Source: M3007 sp041736625
Lineage (GTDB): Bacteria; Bacteroidota; Bacteroidia; Chitinophagales; Saprospiraceae
DNA length: 64,000 nt
Assembly (NCBI GenBank): GCA_041736625.1
Contig: JBGSTG010000142.1
Span: forward strand, 1 to 64,000
Direction of reading: 5' to 3'
The translations under genes and the position numbers were made by a program. The notes under the pieces are model-generated. The model ran no database searches. It saw nothing but the letters and a program-made list of their open reading frames with translations, and was not told the DNA's origin. Shown here one piece after another: positions 33,656 to 42,241 of the stretch; position 1 is the stretch's first letter; each line of letters begins with the position of its first letter.

Positions 33656-35923
33656 ATGCATGTGACACCGGAGAACATAGAAGTTGCTATTCGCCAACCC
33701 CGCCCGGGAGTCGGTCTGTTGCTGGTGTTGGCGTTTGGGCTGTTGTTGCTGGTCGTTGTGCATGGTCACTGGATGTTTGCGCCCAACGATGTTTACCTCA
33801 ACGATAGTCCGGAAGGGGTCAGTCAGTATGTAAACACGGCATGGCATGTGGTGCGCGACAGCACCCTGGTTCATTTCGACGGCCAGAACTATCCTTTTGG
33901 CGAGCACATCGCGTATACGGACAACGCGGCGTTTCTGAGCGGCGCAATGCAGTATTTGCACTGGCACGGTTTTGTGGATATGCAAGGCCGGACGGCCGGT
34001 GTGCTGAATGCGTTCCTGTTGTTTACCGTTCTGCTGGGTGCGGTGTTTTTGTACCTGGTGTTTTACCGGTTGCACATGCCGGTGTGGGTATCTGTTTGGG
34101 GCGCGCTGGCCATTGTATTTTTATCGCCCCAGCACATTCATTTTGGGGGGCAATTTGCGTTGGCCTCTCCGGTTTTTATTCCGGCCTTGTTGTGGCTGAC
34201 GGTGGTGATGGAGGGATATATTGTTCGGCGTTACGTAAGTCTTGCCGTTGGCCTCGTGGTATGGTTTGCGGCGCATCTCAATGAGTTTTACTTCTGGCTT
34301 TCGTGTTTATTCCTCTTTGGATACATGTTGTGGCACTGGCTGCGTCATCCGGGGTGGCTGCGGTTTTACTCACGCGCAGTGCATCTGCTGGCCATGTTGC
34401 TCTTGCCGTTCGTATTGTTGAATGTTTGGCACCATTGGTCCGATTTTGCGGTGGATCGCCCCAGGGAGTTGGAGGCTTTCTGGTTGAACCGGAGTTCGCT
34501 GGCGGGGTTGTTTTTGCCCCCCGACTATGTGCGGCACGAAGGGGCGGTTCCGCAGTCTTATCTGGGTCTGACCGCCGGGCTGTTCACCATCTGGTTGCTG
34601 GTACGGCTGTTTCGCCCCTTTCCGAAACAATGGAGCGACGACTTCATTCACCGCTTGAACAAGCCGTTTTTGCATGCCGCGCTATTTTCCGGTTTTCTCC
34701 TGCTGCTTTTGTCCCTGGATATGGCTTCCCTACCCGGGTTTCATTGGCTTTGGCGGCTCCCCGGCCCTTTGCGGGGGCTTCGGCAGCCGGCGCATCTGGC
34801 GTGGATGTATTTTTACGTGGCGAATATGATTGCGGTGTACGGTTGTTGGAAAATGGCGATGCATTTACCGGCGCGCCATCAACGCCTCCGCCTTCCGCTT
34901 ATCCTCCTTCCGCTCCTGCTCCTGAGTGCGGAGGCCGGGTTATGGCAGCGCTGGGTCCGGGTGTATCCGGTGCCGAATCCGGAATTACAACCCTCCGGCG
35001 TCGACCCGAAGCTGCTCAAAGGGCACCAGGCCATACTGAGCATACCGTATTACCACGCATCGCCGGCAGACACAAGCGCCCAACCGGACCCCTTGTTTTA
35101 CAGTGCGGTGCGCCACCTGTCGCTGTCCACCGGATTGCCCGATATGGGCGTGTACCAGTTCAAATCTTCGCGGTCGGAAATGTTGTTGTTGCTCCAGTTG
35201 AGCGGCGCTCCCTGCGACCCGCCCTTTGTGCTCAACGAATTGCCGGATGAGACGCCCTTGCTGTTGGTGATGGACGAACGGCGTGTGGCAGAATGGCAGA
35301 AGCGCGTTCCACACCTGGTGCGCGCCGCCAGGCCGCTGACCACCGACGGTATACTGCGCCTTTTTTCTTTGGCGCCGGACAGCATCCGGACGGCTACCCA
35401 GTTGGAACGAAACAAGGTGGTTGCCGAAAGCAAGTCGCTTCGGTCTGCCAGGCGGGCATGGTATAGTGCGCAGACGGAACCGCCGGTAGCTTATGAGTCG
35501 TTCAACTCCCTCACCGGAGGGCGCAGTTTTCAGGGCGCCGGCGCTGCGCGCGGACGCCTCAATTTGCCACTGGTATTGTGGCAGGGCAATCCGGGCGCCG
35601 GATCGTACATCGTTTCTTGCTGGATTTACGCCAATAACGATCAGGGATTGCAACACCACCTGCGCCTCTGGCAGAACAACGATAAAATACAAGAGCATAC
35701 GCTCCTCCCTTTTGTACGCGCCGTGGTGAACGACTGGGCGCTCGTAGAAATACCCTTTACCGTGGCGGACAGTGTGGGCAATTACAGGATCGATCTGTAC
35801 CGGCCGGACTCCAGCCTGCCGTTTGAGGTGGACGAGTTGCTGATTTACCGGGCAGGCAATGATTACTACCGCGAAGAGCCGGGTTGGATGGTGAAGAACA
35901 ACTATTGGTATCGCCGATTTTAG
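33656..35923 (+). CDS. Large polytopic membrane protein, possible GT-C-type glycosyltransferase
   Basis: The protein is 755 residues. Residues 1-440 contain about ten hydrophobic segments, and the last 300 residues form a hydrophilic domain that probably faces the periplasm. After the first segment, the loop has LNDSPEGVSQYVNTAWHVV and NYPFGEHIAYTDN, similar in style to the catalytic first loop of GT-C transferases, which use lipid-linked sugars. The C-terminal portion (GAARGRLNLPLVLWQGN onward) looks like a beta-sandwich binding module. I do not recognise a named family. It may act in glycan or protein glycosylation, which is inference. Confidence 0.5.
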   Translation: MHVTPENIEVAIRQPRPGVGLLLVLAFGLLLLVVVHGHWMFAPNDVYLNDSPEGVSQYVNTAWHVVRDSTLVHFDGQNYPFGEHIAYTDNAAFLSGAMQYLHWHGFVDMQGRTAGVLNAFLLFTVLLGAVFLYLVFYRLHMPVWVSVWGALAIVFLSPQHIHFGGQFALASPVFIPALLWLTVVMEGYIVRRYVSLAVGLVVWFAAHLNEFYFWLSCLFLFGYMLWHWLRHPGWLRFYSRAVHLLAMLLLPFVLLNVWHHWSDFAVDRPRELEAFWLNRSSLAGLFLPPDYVRHEGAVPQSYLGLTAGLFTIWLLVRLFRPFPKQWSDDFIHRLNKPFLHAALFSGFLLLLLSLDMASLPGFHWLWRLPGPLRGLRQPAHLAWMYFYVANMIAVYGCWKMAMHLPARHQRLRLPLILLPLLLLSAEAGLWQRWVRVYPVPNPELQPSGVDPKLLKGHQAILSIPYYHASPADTSAQPDPLFYSAVRHLSLSTGLPDMGVYQFKSSRSEMLLLLQLSGAPCDPPFVLNELPDETPLLLVMDERRVAEWQKRVPHLVRAARPLTTDGILRLFSLAPDSIRTATQLERNKVVAESKSLRSARRAWYSAQTEPPVAYESFNSLTGGRSFQGAGAARGRLNLPLVLWQGNPGAGSYIVSCWIYANNDQGLQHHLRLWQNNDKIQEHTLLPFVRAVVNDWALVEIPFTVADSVGNYRIDLYRPDSSLPFEVDELLIYRAGNDYYREEPGWMVKNNYWYRRF

Positions 35924-35948
35924 GATACGGACACGCGGGCAAATCCGC

Positions 35949-35956
35949 TACCTTTG
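35949..35956 (+). promoter_or_regulatory. TAnnTTTG promoter box of the dihydroorotase-family gene
   Basis: TACCTTTG is five bases before the ATG at 35962. It predicts a leaderless transcript and overlaps neither neighbouring gene. Confidence 0.65.
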
Positions 35957-35961
35957 CGACC

Positions 35962-37224
35962 ATGCAATTATTGATCCAACGCGCCCGCATTTTACAGGAC
36001 GGGCAGGTTTCGGAACCGCTGGATATATTGGTGGAGGACGGACTGATCCGTCGGATCGGCTCCGATCTCCCGGCAACATCCGGGGCGAAGATCTGGAGCA
36101 GCCCGGCTCTTTATGTGTCTACGGGTTGGCTGGATGTCGGTACGCAGATGGGTGATCCGGGGCTGGAACACCGGGAAGACCTGTACACCGCGCAGCAGGC
36201 TGCCGCAGTGGGTGGTTTTACCGCCATTGCGCCTTATCCCAACACATCACCGGCCATTCACGCCAAGTCGGAGGTGTTGTATTTGTTGTCCAAGTCCAGA
36301 CAACACGCAGTAGTTGTTCATCCCATCGGCGCCGTGTCGGTTCAGACAGCCGGAACCGATCTGGCGGAATTGTACGACATGCATTCCGCCGGCGCGGTCG
36401 CTTTTGCCGATGGTCCTGGCGGCATTCCCGACGCCGGATTGTTGTTGCGCGCACTGCAGTACGTGCAGGCATTCGGCGGTGTAATTCTTGACCAGCCGAT
36501 GGACGGCGCCCTTATGCATGGAGGGCAGATGCACGAGGGCCTGGTGAGTACCCGCATGGGCCTGCGCGGCATTCCTGCGCTTGCAGAATCCATTGCTGTT
36601 CAACGCGACCTAAGCCTGATGCACTACGCCGGCGGCCGCCTGCACCTGTACGGAATCAGTACGGCTGAAGGGGTGGCGTTGATCCGTCAGGCCAAGGCGG
36701 AGGGGCTGGCGGTTACCGCCTCTGCCACCATCGCCAATGCCTGTTTCACGGATCAGGAGTTGAGCGCATTTGACACCAACTGGAAGCTGTTGCCTCCCCT
36801 GCGCAGCGAGTCGGACCGACTGGCGGTGGTGGCCGGGTTGGCCGACGGAACAATCGACTTCCTGACCAGCAACCACACCCCGTTGGACGAAGAGGCCAAA
36901 AATGTGGAGTTTACCTATGCAGACTTTGGCATGACGGCTCTTGAAACCGCGCTCTCCCTGTCGTGCATGCACCTGGCCCCGGAACTGGGGTTGGCGCGGC
37001 TCGCCCAATTGTGGTCGGTGGCGCCCAGGCGCACCCTGGGCATGCCGGTTCCGGAGATTCGCGAAGGCGCCCGAGCCGAACTGACGGTGTTTGACCCGGA
37101 CCACACCTGGGTTCCAACGGTGGGCAATTCGCGCTCCCGTTCCCGCAATACCCCTTTTCTGGGAGCAACCTTGCGTGGACGTGCGCTGGGGGTTGTCGGC
37201 AACGGTTTATGGTGGGAGGGGTAA
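35962..37224 (+). CDS. Dihydroorotase-family protein lacking metal ligands
   Basis: The protein has 420 residues from the ATG at 35962. The amidohydrolase fold of multifunctional-type dihydroorotases is clear: SPALYVSTGWLDVGTQMGDPG, AAAVGGFTAIAPYPNT and GISTAEGVALIRQAKAEGLAV. The metal site is missing. The HxH normally in DxHxHxREPG reads GTQ, the histidine-rich block after VTA reads SATIANA, and the SDHAPH motif reads SNHTPL. It should therefore be catalytically dead, perhaps a structural partner of aspartate transcarbamoylase as known for pseudo-DHOases. Similar Bacteroidota sequences exist, to my memory, so this is probably lineage-wide. Confidence 0.8.
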   Translation: MQLLIQRARILQDGQVSEPLDILVEDGLIRRIGSDLPATSGAKIWSSPALYVSTGWLDVGTQMGDPGLEHREDLYTAQQAAAVGGFTAIAPYPNTSPAIHAKSEVLYLLSKSRQHAVVVHPIGAVSVQTAGTDLAELYDMHSAGAVAFADGPGGIPDAGLLLRALQYVQAFGGVILDQPMDGALMHGGQMHEGLVSTRMGLRGIPALAESIAVQRDLSLMHYAGGRLHLYGISTAEGVALIRQAKAEGLAVTASATIANACFTDQELSAFDTNWKLLPPLRSESDRLAVVAGLADGTIDFLTSNHTPLDEEAKNVEFTYADFGMTALETALSLSCMHLAPELGLARLAQLWSVAPRRTLGMPVPEIREGARAELTVFDPDHTWVPTVGNSRSRSRNTPFLGATLRGRALGVVGNGLWWEG

Positions 37225-37242
37225 CGACGCTGCGCAGGTTGG

Positions 37243-38457
37243 TCAGAGGCTGGCAAACCGCACCTTCCGACCGGGTAGCAGGCCAAATTGCGGGTGGTTT
37301 TCGGCCAGACCGCCGGGTGTGAGTATCCACAAGATGGGAACACGGCAACGGATATCGGGCGTAGGCGCAAAGCCATCGGTAAAGTACACGAGCCCATCCG
37401 GTTTATTGCGATTGGCCAGTGCAATGGGTTCGCGGAAGTCGGTACCGCCGCGTCCGGTTGCCGACGGTGGCGTGCGCCCGCGGTAAACGAACCGGTTTTG
37501 AATGTGGGTATCGCACTCCACCACATCGATCACCGCTCCGGCGCGCCAAAGAAAATAGAGTTCGCTAAAGAACAGGTGTAATTCGGGCGCGCCGATGCTG
37601 CCCGAGGTATCAATGGCCACCAGGAGGCGTTGTTTGTGGCGCAATACGTGGCCGGGCGTGGTGCCATAGCGCTTGGAAGGCCTTTTCAGGGTTGTTTTGA
37701 GGTATGTTTTTCCCGTGCTGCCGGCAAAAAGACGCAGGGTGCGCCGCCAGTCGATGCGGTTGCCGACGGGCATCAGCAGTTGGCTGAGTTGTTCCCGCAC
37801 ATCGGCAGGCAGGCTCCCCCAGGCGTGTGCGCTGCTCCGTTGGTGGGCGCTGCGCAGCATGCTGTCCAGTTGACTGTCTGCCAGGCTTTTGTCCAGTTCC
37901 GAACGGCTTTCGCGGACTTGCCAGGGTTGGTGGCGGTCGAGACCATGGCTGTCGGCACGAATCTTTTGCAGGCTTTGCCGGCTGGGGGAGTCGGGCTCAG
38001 CGCCGCCCTGGCCTTTTTTGGCGGGTTCGAGCTGTTTGTAATAATAGAACCAGGTTTGGCCCGGGAGCAGGCCCAGGTCGGGAAAGGTGTCCAGGAACAG
38101 GCTGTCGTCCGGAAGCAGGTCGCGCGCCACGTACTGATTAACGACCAGGTCGAAAGCGACGTTCATGAGCAGGGGATCGAGGTGCGGTTCTTTGACCTGC
38201 AAATGCCTGAAGACGAGATGTAACAGTTCGTGTTTGAGCACGCCATAGCGGTGTTCGGGCTGTGTGAGCACGGTAGACCAAAATTGCTCATTGACGTACA
38301 ACGTGTATCCCTTGGCGGAATGGTTGACGGCCAGGGTGTCTACCGGATGCCCTTGTCCGACTACTTCTTTGTTCAGTCCGGAGAGCAAATGTGCGTAAAA
38401 CGGTTCGCGCAGCAGTAGTGCGATAGCGGTTTGGGCGATTTCGTGGAGGGTGCGCAT
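37243..38457 (-). CDS. DUF2201 family putative metallopeptidase/VWA-like protein
   Basis: The protein is 404 residues. The N-terminal half has a zinc-protease-like HELLHLVFRH motif near residues 75-84 within a DUF2201 N-terminal domain (YTLYVNEQFWSTV, MNVAFDLVVNQYVA). The C-terminal half is VWA-like: LLVAIDTSGSIGAPELHLFF has the DxSGS MIDAS motif, and a second acidic block, DVVECDTHIQN, follows. Such proteins usually sit next to a MoxR-type AAA ATPase, but here the neighbour on the same strand is an LRR protein and no MoxR is present. The substrate is unknown. Confidence 0.85.
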   Translation of the reverse strand: MRTLHEIAQTAIALLLREPFYAHLLSGLNKEVVGQGHPVDTLAVNHSAKGYTLYVNEQFWSTVLTQPEHRYGVLKHELLHLVFRHLQVKEPHLDPLLMNVAFDLVVNQYVARDLLPDDSLFLDTFPDLGLLPGQTWFYYYKQLEPAKKGQGGAEPDSPSRQSLQKIRADSHGLDRHQPWQVRESRSELDKSLADSQLDSMLRSAHQRSSAHAWGSLPADVREQLSQLLMPVGNRIDWRRTLRLFAGSTGKTYLKTTLKRPSKRYGTTPGHVLRHKQRLLVAIDTSGSIGAPELHLFFSELYFLWRAGAVIDVVECDTHIQNRFVYRGRTPPSATGRGGTDFREPIALANRNKPDGLVYFTDGFAPTPDIRCRVPILWILTPGGLAENHPQFGLLPGRKVRFASL

Positions 38458-38486
38458 GGTTTAGTCGTCGGTAAAAGCAAGCCAGA

Positions 38487-39470
38487 TTATTTCGATATGT
38501 GTAATTTTTCCAACGCAGTCAGGCCGCTTAGGTTCAGGTTCAATACCTGCCATGGGTTCTCGGTGAGGTCCAGTTCCCGCAAGTGGGTGAACTCGCCCAG
38601 AAACGGCGGCAATTCGCACAGTTGATTGCTGCGCAGCCGGATTCGTTCGAGCAGCGGCGACCGGTGAAGGAATTGCATGTTGTGCAGGCTACAGCGCTGG
38701 ACGTCCGCCTCCCGCAGTGCAGGGAAGGGGCCCAGGTGTTCTTCACCGGCCAGCGGGTAGCCTTCCAGGATGAGGTTTTCGAGGGAGGCGCTCCCCCACA
38801 ACCCGTCTTCGGGCACCTGAGTTGCGTTTCGGGGGCGGTGTTTGCCCTTTCGGATGCTCAGGGTTTTCAGGCGCGGAAGGGAAAAAAGGACCACCGGAAA
38901 ACGCGGTATCTTATTGTTTTCCAGATAGATACTTTCCAGACTCATTTCCTGCAAATGGGGAATGGCGCCTTCGAGATCGAAACCGGTGTGGGCCGGCAGC
39001 CAGATGTAACGCACGAAATGGAACGCAGCGATGCCGGGCGTCAGTGCCGGCAGCTCGTACGCCGACAGGTTGAGCGATTGGTGGGCGATGGCGGCAAATG
39101 TGGTGTCGGGGCGCGTTCTGCGGTGCCAGTTGCACATTTTATACGCCAGCAACACGTCCAGCGGGTCCAGTTCCGGATTGCGCCAACGGGAGAAAAAAGC
39201 AGCGTCGTCAAAATGATATTGCACGCTTTCGTATAGCCGGCGGGCGTCCTGAACGGTCTGTTCGGAGGCAATGCGCGCCAGTACTTCGTGGGCGCGCACC
39301 CGCAGTGCCCGGTCGTGGGTAAATACAGCGATGCCGAACACATACCCGCGTATCCCCTGTGTCGGTGGGCCCTGGCCCGACACCAGTTCCAGCACCAGGG
39401 CCTGGTTGTTTGCGGCGGTATCGGTCAGCAGGCGGGCGACCTGCATGGAAATTGGATTCATTTGTCTCAA
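38487..39470 (-). CDS. Leucine-rich repeat protein
   Basis: The protein is 327 residues. The first 110 residues look alpha-helical and the rest contains five to seven leucine-rich repeats, for example LESIYLENNKIPRFPVVLFS, LLERIRLRSNQLCELPPFLG and LRELDLTENPWQVLNLNLSG. It has no signal peptide, so it is probably a cytosolic interaction protein. The DUF2201 gene follows after 29 bases on the same strand, suggesting the LRR protein works with it. The function is unknown. Confidence 0.8.
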   Translation of the reverse strand: MRQMNPISMQVARLLTDTAANNQALVLELVSGQGPPTQGIRGYVFGIAVFTHDRALRVRAHEVLARIASEQTVQDARRLYESVQYHFDDAAFFSRWRNPELDPLDVLLAYKMCNWHRRTRPDTTFAAIAHQSLNLSAYELPALTPGIAAFHFVRYIWLPAHTGFDLEGAIPHLQEMSLESIYLENNKIPRFPVVLFSLPRLKTLSIRKGKHRPRNATQVPEDGLWGSASLENLILEGYPLAGEEHLGPFPALREADVQRCSLHNMQFLHRSPLLERIRLRSNQLCELPPFLGEFTHLRELDLTENPWQVLNLNLSGLTALEKLHISK

Positions 39471-39485
39471 ACTGAATTTTCAGAA

Positions 39486-39497
39486 GTTTTTGAAAAC
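39486..39497. promoter_or_regulatory. Candidate operator 1 near GbsR
   Basis: GTTTTTGAAAAC is a near-palindrome 16 bases upstream of the LRR start. A closely related perfect palindrome lies at 39567-39578. Confidence 0.4.
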
Positions 39498-39566
39498 AAA
39501 ACAGTCGGGTTAATGGTTGTTTTTTATTGGTGAATCCAAATAATTCCGAAGGGGCACATGTTGCCT

Positions 39567-39578
39567 GTTTTTAAAAAC
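39567..39578. promoter_or_regulatory. Candidate operator 2 near GbsR
   Basis: GTTTTTAAAAAC is a perfect palindrome 21 bases before the GbsR ATG, well placed for autorepression. Confidence 0.45.
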
Positions 39579-39598
39579 TGTGTGAGGCACAATATAGT

Positions 39599-40099
39599 AT
39601 GACGGTAGAAGAAGGCAAGCAAAAATTCATCGAATCGTGGGGCAAAATGGCCAGCGATTGGGGAATCAATCGCACCATGGCCCAGGTGCACGCCCTGTTG
39701 CTCATCGCACCCGAGCCGATGACTGCCGACCAGGTAATGGAACACCTCAACATTTCGAGGGGAAATGCCAACATGAACCTGCGCGCCCTGCTCGACTGGG
39801 GGCTGGTGCACAAGCAACTCAAAGCCGGCGAGCGCAAGGAGTATTTTTACGCCGAAAAAGACATGTGGACGGTGGTGCGCCAGATCATGATCCACCGGAA
39901 AAAGCGAGAGCTCGAGCCCATGCTCAAGGTGCTGGACGAGGTGGCGAACGTGGAGGCCACGTGCCCGGAATCCGAAAGCTTTACCGAGGTGGTCAAGGAC
40001 ATACGCCTGTTTTCCAACAAAGCCAACCAAACCCTGGACGCACTGATCAAGTCCGACGCCAACTGGTTCACCAACGTCTTCCTGCACATGGTGCGGTGA
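39599..40099 (+). CDS. GbsR/MarR-family transcriptional regulator
   Basis: This is a 166-residue winged-helix regulator. The DNA-binding region is NRTMAQVHALLLIAPEPMTA through MEHLNISRGNANMNLRALLD and WGLVHKQLKAGERKEYFYAEKD, which matches the GbsR branch of the MarR family. GbsR of Bacillus controls glycine-betaine synthesis, but here no such genes are adjacent. A C-terminal helix provides dimerisation. Two palindromes of the GTTTTT(G/A)AAAAC type flank the promoter region and may be its operators. It faces an acyltransferase-like gene with a six-base gap. Confidence 0.85.
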   Translation: MTVEEGKQKFIESWGKMASDWGINRTMAQVHALLLIAPEPMTADQVMEHLNISRGNANMNLRALLDWGLVHKQLKAGERKEYFYAEKDMWTVVRQIMIHRKKRELEPMLKVLDEVANVEATCPESESFTEVVKDIRLFSNKANQTLDALIKSDANWFTNVFLHMVR

Positions 40100-40105
40100 G
40101 CCGAA

Positions 40106-41065
40106 TCAGGTTTTCCCGAGCAAGACAAGACCGGCCTCGAGTATCCGGGGACGTATTTTGCTGACCTGGAAATAGGGCGTGCGGGTTCCGCCAAAAGAGC
40201 GCAGTACGCGCTCCATGCCCTCGTGCATACTGCCCTCAAGGTCCACCGCCAGGCCACGATCGGCACACCACCGCAAACATTCGGCGAAAAGCATGTAATT
40301 CAGGTACTTAAAACCGGGAGGGAATGCGTTGCCCGACCATAAAAAAGAAGCCTGGTGTCGGTCATAGGCTATGGCCATGGCCGCCAGGATCGTTGGGTTA
40401 TCCGCTTCCCGGAGGCCCAAAAGCACACTTTGCTCTCTTTGCTTCAAGGCAGCAAACAACCGATGGAAAACAGGCTCGTCATGGTCAATGGAAATGCCCA
40501 GACGAGCGGTAGAGCGTCGGTATAAACCTGAAATTTCGCGTGGATCATCAATTTCAAAAAATATAACGATTTGTTTGTTTCTTTTAATTTTCTTCCTTAT
40601 GGTTGACCCTAGAACATTGTCGTTTTCTGCAATAAATTCATTTTCAAATATATAAGTATATCTGGTGGTTTGCCGGTATCCTTTCCAGTAGAACGGATAC
40701 CAGTTGGAAACAGCGGGGTGAAAGCATTGCCGGTAGACAGCGCATTTTGGCAATTGCCGGATGAGGTTGGTCAGTGTTTTGGTTTCAAACGAGTACACTG
40801 CGGGGCGTTTCATCTGCGGTTCATCGGGATACAGCAACCAGGGGCCGCTGTAGGCTGTGAACGGCGGTTGCACGATGGCGCGCATGCCGAAACGTTTGGT
40901 CAGGTAATAAGGCAACACCCCTGTGGGGTTCCCGCCTCTGTCGGTGGCAATGCACACGTCCCAGTTTCCGGGGGTGCACACCGCGTCGAGCCACCAGGGC
41001 TGAAACTGGATGGGCAGTTGATGGCGGGCGCATATGGCTTCATACAGGCTTCGGGAGTCGCTCAT
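40106..41065 (-). CDS. FemAB/GNAT-like acyltransferase family protein
   Basis: The protein is 319 residues and is complete. It matches the truncated gene at 1-650 over its first two thirds, with WWLDAVCTPGNWDVCIATDRGG and PYYLTKRFGMRAIVQPPFTA. The C-terminal half contains RSTARLGISIDHDEPVFHRL and ILAAMAIAYDRHQASFLWSGNA, typical of FemAB-like GNAT proteins, then SMHEGMERVLRSFGGTRTPYF, which closes the acyl-binding side. The substrate is unknown. The middle of the gene (about 40540-40680) is strikingly AT-rich compared with the rest. Confidence 0.7.
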   Translation of the reverse strand: MSDSRSLYEAICARHQLPIQFQPWWLDAVCTPGNWDVCIATDRGGNPTGVLPYYLTKRFGMRAIVQPPFTAYSGPWLLYPDEPQMKRPAVYSFETKTLTNLIRQLPKCAVYRQCFHPAVSNWYPFYWKGYRQTTRYTYIFENEFIAENDNVLGSTIRKKIKRNKQIVIFFEIDDPREISGLYRRSTARLGISIDHDEPVFHRLFAALKQREQSVLLGLREADNPTILAAMAIAYDRHQASFLWSGNAFPPGFKYLNYMLFAECLRWCADRGLAVDLEGSMHEGMERVLRSFGGTRTPYFQVSKIRPRILEAGLVLLGKT

Positions 41066-41111
41066 GGCGTAAAAATCGAAAAAGAAAGCGTTTGGGCATC
41101 AGCCGCATCCG

Positions 41112-41119
41112 TATATTTG
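41112..41119 (+). promoter_or_regulatory. TAnnTTTG promoter box for the 41148-43225 operon
   Basis: TATATTTG ends 28 bases before the ATG of the first gene of the membrane protein-lptC-CBS operon. Confidence 0.55.
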
Positions 41120-41147
41120 CCGAAATAAAGGCAGGAACCCAAATATT

Positions 41148-41651
41148 ATGACCTTAGGCGAACTGATTGACGCGGTGGGCGACAACCCCCTGCCGGCCGC
41201 GGGGTATTTTCTCACGGTGCCGCTCACGGCATTGCTGGCTGGTTGGTTGGGCAGAGGCGAGGGAGCGCAATCGCCGTGGAAATACCTGTACACCGTTTTA
41301 GTGTATGCGGTGTGTATTCCCGGCATATTTGCCCTGGCGTTGGGGGTGTACCAGTTTATGTTTGGCCGGCGGGATATTTTGAACGCCGATGTGTTGTCGC
41401 AGGTTCTTCCCGTGGTTTCCATGATCGTTACCCTGGCCGTTGTTCGCCGCAACACGACATTTGACGCTATACCGGGGTTTGGCCGCCTGTCGGGTCTGAT
41501 GATGATGCTCGCGGCCATTTTTCTGGTGATGTACCTGATGGATCGCATGCACCTGGTTGCGTTTGTTCACTTGCCGGTGCAGGTTTTACTGTTGGTGGTT
41601 TTGGGGGCCGTCATTGTATTCCGTTTGGCACTGGGCCGGTTGATGGCCTGA
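41148..41651 (+). CDS. Small integral membrane protein of unknown function
   Basis: The protein is 167 residues with about five hydrophobic segments: AGYFLTVPLTALLAGWLG, YLYTVLVYAVCIPGIFALAL, VLPVVSMIVTLAVV, LMMMLAAIFLVMYLM and VLLLVVLGAVIVFRLALG. It has no charged catalytic motif. It precedes lptC by 18 bases and probably belongs to that operon, so a role in envelope biology is a reasonable guess. No family is recognised. Confidence 0.6.
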   Translation: MTLGELIDAVGDNPLPAAGYFLTVPLTALLAGWLGRGEGAQSPWKYLYTVLVYAVCIPGIFALALGVYQFMFGRRDILNADVLSQVLPVVSMIVTLAVVRRNTTFDAIPGFGRLSGLMMMLAAIFLVMYLMDRMHLVAFVHLPVQVLLLVVLGAVIVFRLALGRLMA

Positions 41652-41669
41652 ATCTTTTTTCACTGCATT

Positions 41670-42239
41670 ATGGACGACCGACCGCGAAGTTATATTTTTC
41701 TTTTTTTGTGCCTGTCCGGCATGTTTTCCTGTGTATCAAACGATGCCGAAGACCGGCCACAAGTATTCACCCGCGACGACGCGGCGGTGGAAATGGCGCG
41801 TACCGTTGACATTTTGTATTCCGACAGCGCGCGGGTCCGGGTGCGCATCCAGGCGCCGGTGTTGCTCAACATTGTGGACCGGGAGAACCCCCGGCAGGAG
41901 TTTCCGGAAGGCATCAAGATGGATTTCATCGGCCCGCTGGGGCAGGTCAGCAGCACGCTTACTGCCCGTTCGGCTTTCCGGTATGCAGAAAAGGGGACGG
42001 TGGTTGTCCGGGATAGCGTGGTGTTGGTGACGGAAAAAAAAGAGGTGTTGGAAACGGAGGAAATGACCTGGGATGAAAGAACCCGAAAGATTCACACGGA
42101 CAAATTTGTCAAAATTTCCAAGCCCGAAGAAGTGATCTACGGTTTTGGGCTGGAGGCGGAGCAGGATTTTTCCTACTGGCGCATACTGGTACCCAAGGGG
42201 AGCATCAAAGCTGGCGGGATAAACAAAGAACTGGATTGA
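41670..42239 (+). CDS. lptC: LPS export ABC transporter periplasmic protein LptC
   Basis: The protein is 189 residues. A hydrophobic N-terminal segment (YIFLFLCLSGMFSCVSN) with Cys25 suggests a lipoprotein or membrane anchor. The OstA-like/LptC domain reads SDSARVRVRIQAPVLLNI, EFPEGIKMDFIGPLGQVSS and ALAAD-like AEKGTVVVRDSVVLVTEKKEVLETEEMTWD, giving the stacked strands that hand lipopolysaccharide to LptA. The CBS gene starts just after or overlaps its stop codon. Confidence 0.88.
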   Translation: MDDRPRSYIFLFLCLSGMFSCVSNDAEDRPQVFTRDDAAVEMARTVDILYSDSARVRVRIQAPVLLNIVDRENPRQEFPEGIKMDFIGPLGQVSSTLTARSAFRYAEKGTVVVRDSVVLVTEKKEVLETEEMTWDERTRKIHTDKFVKISKPEEVIYGFGLEAEQDFSYWRILVPKGSIKAGGINKELD

Positions 42240-42241
42240 CT

